Notes under the pieces: model-generated
Seen by the model: the letters and a program-made list of their open reading frames with translations, nothing else
What the model was told of the DNA's origin: nothing
The model's database searches: none
Part shown: one piece after another, positions 51,518 through 57,761 of the stretch
Position numbering within the stretch: position 1 is the stretch's first letter
How the letters are laid out: each line of letters opens with the position of its first letter
Assembly (NCBI GenBank): GCA_937125455.1
Contig: CAKZLK010000039.1
Coordinates: forward strand, 1-57,761
Length of the DNA stretch: 57,761 nt
Direction of reading: 5' to 3'
Source of the DNA: an uncultured Aequorivita sp.
Lineage (GTDB): Bacteria > Bacteroidota > Bacteroidia > Flavobacteriales > Flavobacteriaceae
Made by a program: the position numbers and the translations under genes

Positions 51518-53134
51518 TTAATACCGTACTTTATTTTCCTTTTTCATTTCTTTTACTTCCTTTTTAGCTTCTTTTTCATGAAAGTTTCCCCCAAGATGTG
51601 GGCAATGGGAGAGTGCCTTCATACTTTCAAAATCCACTTCACATTTGTGGTACATAAACGATTCTGCCAAAGTTTTTATTAGGTTTTTATCACCCACGGT
51701 TAAATCTACATCATCCATTGTGAATTGGCAGGGATGTTCGTAACCGCAGGCGTGTGTCATTTCCAATAACTCTTTTCTGAAGTTTTTAAAATAGAAATGC
51801 GCTCGTACCGATTTATCTTCAATATTTATTCCGCGCTGCAACCATTTATTCTGGGTGGCAACACCGCTTGGACATTTATTTGTGTGGCATTGTTGTGCTT
51901 GAATGCAGCCAATACTCATCATTGCTTCGCGCGCCACATTTATTAAATCGGCACCCATAGAAAAAGCCATTGCTGCCCGAGCAGGGAAGCCCAATTTTCC
52001 ACTTCCTATAAAAACAATTTGGTCGCAAATATCATGTTTTTTGAAAATTTTATAGACTTCCGCAAAACCAAAAAGCCATGGCAATGAAACGTGGTCTGCA
52101 AAACTTGGTGGTGAGGCACCAGTTCCACCTTCGCCACCGTCAATGGTTATAAAATCTGGACCTTTGCCAGTTTCTTTCATGATTTTCGCAAGTTGTTCCC
52201 ATTCACCCAAACGACCCACCGCAGATTTTATTCCAACAGGAAGTCCAGTTGCTTCGGCAATGCTCTCTACAAAATCAACCAATCCTTTTACCCCTTCAAA
52301 AGCGGTGTGGTTTGGAGGTGAAAGCACATCTTTACCCAGCGGTACGTGGCGTATTTCTGCAATTTCAGGAGTTATTTTGGCGCCTGGCAGGACACCTCCT
52401 TTTCCTGGTTTTGCGCCTTGTGAAAGTTTAACTTCAATGGCCCTAACCTGTGGGTTTTCATTAACAAGTTTTACAATTTTTTCCATGGAGAAATTACCAT
52501 GTTCATCGCGCACCCCGAAATAACCTGTACCAAAATGAAAAATTACATCTGCACCTGTTTTATGATAAGGTGAAAGTCCCCCTTCACCAGTGTTGTGATA
52601 GCAATAGGCGTGCCCACAACCTTTGTTTAATGATTCAACTGCCCTTGCGGATAGTGATCCAAAGCTCATTGCCGACACGTTAATTACTGAAGCGGGACGG
52701 TATGGACGACGACGTTTGTGAAATTCGCCCATTAACTTCGCACAAGGCAAAAAATAAGGATTCTTGTAATTGGGATTATCTTTTTCAACCTTATACGGGA
52801 GTAGTGAGTTGTTTATGAAAATATAATTAGGTTCATATATATCGCGATCTGTACCGAAGCCCTCGTAGTTGTTTTCGTTTTTAGCGGAAGCATATATCCA
52901 GCCTCGCTCAATGCGGTTAAAAGGAAGTTCCTCCCTGTTGTTGGCTACAATATACTGCCGAAGTTCTGGTCCAATGCTTTCCAACATATAACGTATGTGG
53001 CCAACTATTGGGAAGTTGTGGCTTATAGTGTGGTGTTTGTTGAAAAATATGTCGCGGATTGCAACAATCAATAGCAATATTAGAACCCAAGCCCACCATG
53101 GGATTTGCCCTACGAAAGATAGAAACTCGTCCAT
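51518..53134 (-). CDS. FMN-binding glutamate synthase family protein, membrane-anchored
   Basis: The 538-residue protein has a hydrophobic N-terminal anchor (WWAWVLILLLIVAIRDIFF) followed by the glutamate synthase FMN/central-domain fold. Motifs include AMSFGSLSARAVESLNKG, TGEGGLSPYH, IDGGEGGTGASPPSF and QAQQCHTNKCPSGVAT. The last resembles the cluster-binding cysteine region of GltB-type enzymes. No amidotransferase domain is present, so it is not a full glutamate synthase. Substrate is unknown. It stands divergent from the helicase gene at 53282. Confidence 0.87.
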   Translation of the reverse strand: MDEFLSFVGQIPWWAWVLILLLIVAIRDIFFNKHHTISHNFPIVGHIRYMLESIGPELRQYIVANNREELPFNRIERGWIYASAKNENNYEGFGTDRDIYEPNYIFINNSLLPYKVEKDNPNYKNPYFLPCAKLMGEFHKRRRPYRPASVINVSAMSFGSLSARAVESLNKGCGHAYCYHNTGEGGLSPYHKTGADVIFHFGTGYFGVRDEHGNFSMEKIVKLVNENPQVRAIEVKLSQGAKPGKGGVLPGAKITPEIAEIRHVPLGKDVLSPPNHTAFEGVKGLVDFVESIAEATGLPVGIKSAVGRLGEWEQLAKIMKETGKGPDFITIDGGEGGTGASPPSFADHVSLPWLFGFAEVYKIFKKHDICDQIVFIGSGKLGFPARAAMAFSMGADLINVAREAMMSIGCIQAQQCHTNKCPSGVATQNKWLQRGINIEDKSVRAHFYFKNFRKELLEMTHACGYEHPCQFTMDDVDLTVGDKNLIKTLAESFMYHKCEVDFESMKALSHCPHLGGNFHEKEAKKEVKEMKKENKVRY

Positions 53135-53281
53135 TTATACAAAATTTTGATAAAGATATTTAAAATAAAACTGATTAGGAAAGAATAACGATGGAGGTGG
53201 TCATTGTTTATAATTTCACAAAAAACTATTTACATATTCCTTCCATAATGGCTATTTTCACAACTTGAAGAAAATGAAGTT

Positions 53282-55600
53282 TTGGAAACATATTTAGAAC
53301 AACTTAACGATGCTCAGCGTGCCCCAGTGCTGCAAAAAGATGGTGCAATGATTGTGATTGCCGGTGCGGGCTCGGGGAAAACACGTGTACTCACATTTAG
53401 AATTGCTTACCTAATGTCAAAAGGCGTGGACCCATTTAATATTTTGGCACTGACGTTTACCAACAAGGCTGCTCGAGAAATGAAAAATCGTATCTCGAAG
53501 ATTGTAGGTGCGAGTGAAGCTAAGAATCTTTGGATGGGAACCTTCCACAGTATTTTTGCAAAAATCCTTCGCTTTGAAGCAGATAAATTGGGCTACCCTT
53601 CAAATTTTACCATTTATGACACACAAGATTCACAAAGTGTGATTCGCGCGGTCATCAAAGAAATGCACCTTGATAAAGACGTTTACAAGTACAAACAGGT
53701 CTATTCGCGGATTTCTTCTTATAAAAACAGTCTGATTACCGTAAAAGCATATTTCAACAACCCTGAATTGATGGAAGCCGATGCAATGGCAAAAATGCCA
53801 CGATTGGGAGATATTTACAAATCTTACGTAGATAAATGTTTCAAGGCTGGTGCAATGGATTTTGATGATTTGTTATTGAAAACGAACGAGCTTTTAACGC
53901 GTTTTCCAGATGTTTTGGCAAAATATCAAAACCGATTCCGCTACATATTGGTGGACGAGTACCAAGATACCAATCACAGTCAGTATTTGATAGTGCGCGC
54001 ACTTTCTGACAGGTTTCAAAATATTTGCGTCGTGGGTGATGATGCGCAGAGTATTTACGCTTTCCGCGGAGCAAACATCAACAATATCTTGAATTTTCAG
54101 AAAGATTATGACGACGTGAAAGTGTTTCGTTTGGAACAAAATTACCGCTCCACAAAAAACATTGTAAGCGCTGCAAATAGTATCATTGAAAAGAATAAGA
54201 CCCGTCTTGAAAAAGTTGTGTGGACCGCCAATGATGAAGGTAATAAAATACTTGTAAACCGGACAATGACGGATGGTGATGAAGGTCGTTTTGTTGCTAG
54301 TTCCATATTTGAAAACAAAATGAATCACCAGTTAAAAGATGGTGATTTTGCTATTTTATATCGAACAAATGCGCAAAGTAGGGCCATGGAAGATGCGCTC
54401 AGAAAGAAAGATATTCCATATAGAATTTACGGCGGACTCAGTTTTTACCAACGAAAGGAAATAAAAGACGTTTTGGCGTATTTGCGCTTGGTTTTAAACC
54501 CGAAAGATGAGGAAGCTCTGAAGCGTGTAATCAATTATCCAGCTCGTGGAATTGGTGAAACTACTATTGAAAGATTGATTGTTGCCGCAAATCATTACAA
54601 CCGTTCGATTTTTGAAGTGATGAAAAACATCGACAAAATCGATCTGAAAATAAATTCAGGCACTAAAAACAAGTTGCAGGATTTTGTTACGATGATTGAA
54701 AGTTTTCAGGTTTTGAATAAAAGTTACGATGCTTTCACCATTACCGAACACGTTTCAAAAAAAACAGGTTTACTGCAAGAACTTAAAAAAGACGGTACTC
54801 CGGAAGGAATTGCCCGAATTGAAAACATAGAGGAGTTGCTCAACGGGATGCGCGACTTTGTAGAGGAACAAAAAGAAATTGCAGATGCCACAGGTTCGCT
54901 ATCAGAATTTATGGAAGATGTTGCGCTTGCCACAGACTTAGATAATGACAAAGGCGATAGCGATCGTGTTGCTCTGATGACAGTTCATTTAGCAAAAGGA
55001 TTGGAATTTCCATATGTTTATATAGTTGGTATGGAAGAAGACTTGTTTCCGAGTGGAATGAGTATGAACACCCGCAGTGAACTGGAGGAGGAGCGGCGTT
55101 TATTTTATGTTGCCTTAACGCGTGCCGAAAAGCAGGCATACCTTACCTATACCCAATCCCGCTATCGTTGGGGAAAATTAATTGATGCCGAACCTAGTCG
55201 TTTTATAGAGGAAATTGACGAAAGTTTTCTGGAATATTTGACTCCTATTACTGAAAACAGATACAAACCCTTGTTGGATGCCGATATTTTTGATGAAGTT
55301 GATCATAGCAAACTACGGCTTCGGAAACCTGTGGCGGGCAAAGCACCCACCGGTCCAACGGAAGAACAGCTTCGGAAACTGAGAAGGTTGAAACCCGTTA
55401 TGAGCGATACTGATAAAAATTTCAATGCTGAAGACGCAAACCTAAAAGTGGGAACAATGGTTGAGCACGTTCGTTTCGGAAAAGGAAAAATCCTTAAAAT
55501 TGAAGGAGTTGGCGCTGATACAAAAGCGGAAATTGATTTTGATAACGGTGGCTTGAAAAAGTTGTTACTTCGCTTCGCAAAGCTGAAAGTTATTAATTAA
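53282..55600 (+). CDS. UvrD/PcrA-family ATP-dependent DNA helicase
   Basis: The 772-residue superfamily 1A helicase has AGAGSGKT (27-34), ALTFTNKAAREMKNRI, DEYQDTN, VGDDAQSIYAFRGA, QNYRST and LMTVHLAKGLEFP, all in the UvrD/PcrA order. The C-terminal 50 residues form a Tudor-like domain (VEHVRFGKGKILKIEG) that in PcrA binds RNA polymerase. The start is TTG at 53282 (METYLEQLNDAQRAPV); no ATG is available in frame. Between UvrD and PcrA the sequence cannot decide, but Bacteroidota carry one such housekeeping enzyme. Confidence 0.92.
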   Translation: METYLEQLNDAQRAPVLQKDGAMIVIAGAGSGKTRVLTFRIAYLMSKGVDPFNILALTFTNKAAREMKNRISKIVGASEAKNLWMGTFHSIFAKILRFEADKLGYPSNFTIYDTQDSQSVIRAVIKEMHLDKDVYKYKQVYSRISSYKNSLITVKAYFNNPELMEADAMAKMPRLGDIYKSYVDKCFKAGAMDFDDLLLKTNELLTRFPDVLAKYQNRFRYILVDEYQDTNHSQYLIVRALSDRFQNICVVGDDAQSIYAFRGANINNILNFQKDYDDVKVFRLEQNYRSTKNIVSAANSIIEKNKTRLEKVVWTANDEGNKILVNRTMTDGDEGRFVASSIFENKMNHQLKDGDFAILYRTNAQSRAMEDALRKKDIPYRIYGGLSFYQRKEIKDVLAYLRLVLNPKDEEALKRVINYPARGIGETTIERLIVAANHYNRSIFEVMKNIDKIDLKINSGTKNKLQDFVTMIESFQVLNKSYDAFTITEHVSKKTGLLQELKKDGTPEGIARIENIEELLNGMRDFVEEQKEIADATGSLSEFMEDVALATDLDNDKGDSDRVALMTVHLAKGLEFPYVYIVGMEEDLFPSGMSMNTRSELEEERRLFYVALTRAEKQAYLTYTQSRYRWGKLIDAEPSRFIEEIDESFLEYLTPITENRYKPLLDADIFDEVDHSKLRLRKPVAGKAPTGPTEEQLRKLRRLKPVMSDTDKNFNAEDANLKVGTMVEHVRFGKGKILKIEGVGADTKAEIDFDNGGLKKLLLRFAKLKVIN

Positions 55601-55618
55601 CGATTCAATGATTCGCGA

Positions 55619-56491
55619 TTATTCATCCACTTTCAAATAAGTATCAATATAAAAGCTTATTTGGGCTTTCATATCCTCAATGTCGTTTGGTGCCCAATCG
55701 CCGTGGCCACCTTCATAAATATTTAAAATATGATCTATTTGTGAATTGAGGAGCGCAGCATTTAATGTTGTGGCATTAGAAAGTGGCACCAAAGGATCTG
55801 TATTTCCATAAAAAAGAAGTGTAGGGCTACTGGCGTTTGAAACCTGAAGCGCTGGGCTTAATTCTTCAATATAATTTGTTCCGGGAGGATATACGTTTTC
55901 ATCAACCAAAGCAGCCATTAAAAGTGGAAAATTGGGGTTTCCACTGTAAAACGGATCAGTAAAATCTGATGGGCCTACAATGTCTCCAACCATTTTTATT
56001 TGGTTGTCAGTATCATAGGCATAATCATACATTAAAGCAATATGTGCGCCCGCACTTGCGCCAATAAGCGCAAACTGAGGTAAAATCTGTAAATCCTCTT
56101 TTTCAGCCGTAAGCTTATTAATTACAGCATCCAGATCCAAAAATTGGTTTGGAAATGCAGGAGTATTTATATCTGCAAGCACATAGTTAATATTAACAAT
56201 TGCGTGATTTGGATGTCTGAGTTTTATGTAGGGAATCAAAAAATCCATATCTGCTTTGTCGCCGCCGGTCCAACCGCCGCCGTGTATAAGTACAATTACC
56301 TTAGTTTTTTCTGAGGAGCGGTCTGCGGGTAAATAGAGATCGTATTTTTCTTGTGCATTGCCTCCGTAGGATACGTTTGTGAAAGTTTCGGCAACCAAGG
56401 GTTGTTCCGTATTATTTTCATTGTCTTTGGAACAGGAAATGAAACTAAATTGAATTCCGAAGAAAAGTATAAGAATGAGGAATTTTTTCAT
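55619..56491 (-). CDS. alpha/beta hydrolase lipoprotein (esterase-like)
   Basis: The 290-residue protein has a lipoprotein signal (FISC, Cys20) and an alpha/beta hydrolase fold with HGGG oxyanion loop (70-73, in LIHGGGWTGGD). The nucleophile elbow is GASAG (Ser146), followed by LFYGNTDPLVPLSNA with the acidic residue and a final EGGHGDW histidine. This is the carboxylesterase/BD-FAE-like arrangement. The substrate might be an acetylated sugar or lipid ester in the outer membrane. It converges on the helicase gene and is divergent from the YciO-type gene. Confidence 0.85.
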   Translation of the reverse strand: MKKFLILILFFGIQFSFISCSKDNENNTEQPLVAETFTNVSYGGNAQEKYDLYLPADRSSEKTKVIVLIHGGGWTGGDKADMDFLIPYIKLRHPNHAIVNINYVLADINTPAFPNQFLDLDAVINKLTAEKEDLQILPQFALIGASAGAHIALMYDYAYDTDNQIKMVGDIVGPSDFTDPFYSGNPNFPLLMAALVDENVYPPGTNYIEELSPALQVSNASSPTLLFYGNTDPLVPLSNATTLNAALLNSQIDHILNIYEGGHGDWAPNDIEDMKAQISFYIDTYLKVDE

Positions 56492-56605
56492 AAATAGATC
56501 TTGTTAAAAGGAATAACGATGAAATACATTTTTTATGTTATGCGTTATTCGAGAAGTTGTTAATTCTTATGAAATGCGTTATATTTAAAACAAAAAAGTT
56601 TCGCT

Positions 56606-57226
56606 ATGGCTGAGTTTATAAAAATTTACGAAGAAAACCCCAATCCAAAGGAAATCAAGCGGGTTGTGAAAATTCTTCGAGATGGTGGTGTTATTATTTA
56701 TCCAAGCGATACGGTTTATGCTTTAGGATGCGATATAAAAAATAATCGTGCGATGGAACGTGTGGCACAGTTGCGCGGCGTAAAACTTGAAAAGGCGAAT
56801 TTCTCTTTTGTATGCGAAGATTTAAGCAATTTGAGTGATTATGTAAAACAAATTGATACGCCCACCTTTAAATTACTGAAACGAAACTTGCCGGGTCCCT
56901 ACACATTCATTCTGCCTGGGAATAATAATCTACCAACAGTTTTTAAAAAGAAAAAAGAAGTAGGAATTCGTATTCCAAACAATAATATAACATTAGAAAT
57001 AGTAAAGGCCTTAGGCAATCCATTAGTGTCAACATCTATTAGAGATGAAGATGAGGTTTTAGAATATACTACAGATCCAGAACTTATTTTAGAAAAATGG
57101 GATAACCTGGTAGATTTAGTGATTGATGGTGGTTATGGCGGTAATCAAGGTTCTACAATTATTGACTTATCTAACGATGAGCCAGAAGTTGTTAGAGAAG
57201 GAAAAGGTAGTTTAGAGATTTTTTAG
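56606..57226 (+). CDS. YrdC-fold protein of the YciO type
   Basis: The 206-residue protein has the YrdC fold (GGVIIYPSDTVYALGC, then NLPGPYTFILPG, then NPLVSTSIRDEDEV). It resembles E. coli YciO more than TsaC: the NFSFVCEDLSNLSDY and ELI...VDLVIDGGYGGNQGSTIIDL regions match YciO. The catalytic-type KxR motif of TsaC is replaced (R57, V59). It may bind ATP and nucleic acid but its activity is uncertain, so it should not be called the t6A enzyme when a canonical tsaC exists at 15662. It stands alone with about 110 bases of promoter DNA upstream. Confidence 0.85.
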   Translation: MAEFIKIYEENPNPKEIKRVVKILRDGGVIIYPSDTVYALGCDIKNNRAMERVAQLRGVKLEKANFSFVCEDLSNLSDYVKQIDTPTFKLLKRNLPGPYTFILPGNNNLPTVFKKKKEVGIRIPNNNITLEIVKALGNPLVSTSIRDEDEVLEYTTDPELILEKWDNLVDLVIDGGYGGNQGSTIIDLSNDEPEVVREGKGSLEIF

Positions 57227-57761
57227 TATTTGTTGTTTACGGACGGGTCGTCAGCAAGTGGTTTTTCGAAAGAAAATATTTAAGATACTCTTTAGCCATT
57301 GTTGTTATTTCTGGAGTATTGCTGATAGGACTAATACATCTTCAGGATGCCTTTTGCAAAATATCAGATTACCCAAGCAGGGAGCAAATAATAAATTGGT
57401 GGGCTATAGGGATTGTTTTTATACCTCTGCTGATGCTTGTACAAGAATATTTATCAAGACTTTATGAAGCTGGTAGGGATATGCGTCTTCTCAAGAGTGT
57501 AATGATTCGGAATGGAGAATTCTTAATCCATTCAGTGATAATTCTTTTGATTCAATTATTGCGATTCAGGCAATATATCATGGAGCCAGGTCTGAAATGG
57601 AATCAGCTTTAATTGAGCTAAGAAGAGTTTTGAAAATTCAATTAATAGCCTAGGAAAACTAAATTTCGAATTAGCTGCTCATGAGGGCGTCCTGAGCTGG
57701 ATTGAAGGGGCAAAAAAAGAGGTGGTAGCTAGCTTAAGAACCCTTAATGCTGATTTACAAA
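57227..57761 (+). pseudogene. frameshifted remnant of an unidentified membrane-linked protein
   Basis: No intact gene is visible, but three frames in turn look coding. Frame from about 57241 to 57480 encodes two hydrophobic spans (SLAIVVISGVLLIGLIHL, then WWAIGIVFIPLLMLV, then QEYLSRLYEAGRD). A different frame from about 57480 to 57635 reads NPFSDNSFDSIIAIQAIYHG, then ARSEMESALIELRRVLK. A third from about 57635 to the edge reads INSLGKLNFELAAHEGVLSW, then EGAKKEVVASLRTLNADLQ. Joining them needs two one-base shifts. Either a decayed gene or sequencing errors near a contig edge could explain this. Function is unknown. Confidence 0.45.

Noticed and set aside
1-57761. Prophage, integron, restriction or defence system
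   Set aside because: No integrase, phage structural gene, toxin-antitoxin pair, methylase or defence gene cluster was found. The GxxExxY genes are the only mobile-looking items.

Overview
The window is an AT-rich stretch of chromosome from a member of the Bacteroidota, almost certainly a flavobacterium (family Flavobacteriaceae). The evidence is the set of lineage-typical genes: a PorV/PorQ-type type IX secretion protein, an Lnb/DUF4105 lipoprotein acyltransferase, an OstA-like protein, DUF5606, DUF349, tandem DUF368 proteins, and a Fur and a RecQ that lack their usual zinc cysteines. Several promoters also match the Bacteroidota TTTG / TAnnTTTG consensus. I see no tRNA, rRNA, CRISPR array, prophage or complete insertion sequence. 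Most of the window is core-genome housekeeping.

Layout. 1-1059: damaged end of a polysaccharide locus, where a fragment of a 2OG-Fe(II) oxygenase on the minus strand abuts an N-terminally truncated sugar-phosphate transferase. 1061-3490: Lnb-like and PorV-like envelope genes. 3651-8481: pssA, then lptB, an AhpD-like gene, tatC and kdsD. Two GxxExxY nuclease-fold genes (one broken) sit on either side of lptB, each bracketed by inverted CACAAAG-type repeats. 8685-16222: recQ, a lipoprotein, a nucleoid-associated protein, a pRiA4b ORF-3 protein, heme A synthase, CCA-adding enzyme and tsaC. 16324-24916: a nine-gene LPS core oligosaccharide locus (seven glycosyltransferase-type genes, a polysaccharide deacetylase and an InaA-type sugar kinase) whose genes switch strand seven times. 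25032-28523: dapD, ruvX, def, DUF5606 and mazG. 28561-34959: DUF349 protein, aroE, two adjacent DUF368 (PopT-type lipid carrier flippase) genes and a TPR protein. 35100-42065: class III aminotransferase, OstA-like protein, purA, fur and relA/spoT, tightly packed. 42194-44902: unknown small protein and recG. 44995-47960: M1 aminopeptidase and patatin. 48153-50910: lipoprotein, 7TM protein, histidine kinase and LuxR-type regulator. 50926-57226: membrane-anchored unknown, GltB-like FMN protein, UvrD/PcrA helicase, lipoprotein hydrolase and a YciO-type paralogue of TsaC. 57227-57761: a frameshifted, unidentified coding remnant.

Functionally, many genes serve the outer membrane. kdsD makes a Kdo precursor, the 16-25 kb locus builds and phosphorylates LPS core, lptB and the OstA-like protein transport LPS, PopT-type proteins recycle undecaprenyl phosphate, pssA makes phosphatidylserine, and Lnb acylates lipoproteins. 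A second theme is the stringent response and purine control (relA/spoT, fur, purA adjacent).

The strongest candidate for something undescribed is the GxxExxY cassette. Two copies of equal length (126 codons), both bounded by inverted CACAAAG-rich repeats, flank lptB. One repeat has been read through to form the C-terminal tail of PssA, and one copy carries a single nonsense codon. This looks like a small mobile unit that carries its own PD-(D/E)XK protein. Both ends of the window look structurally unreliable (a chimeric junction on the left, frameshifts on the right), which could reflect real decay or contig-edge assembly error.
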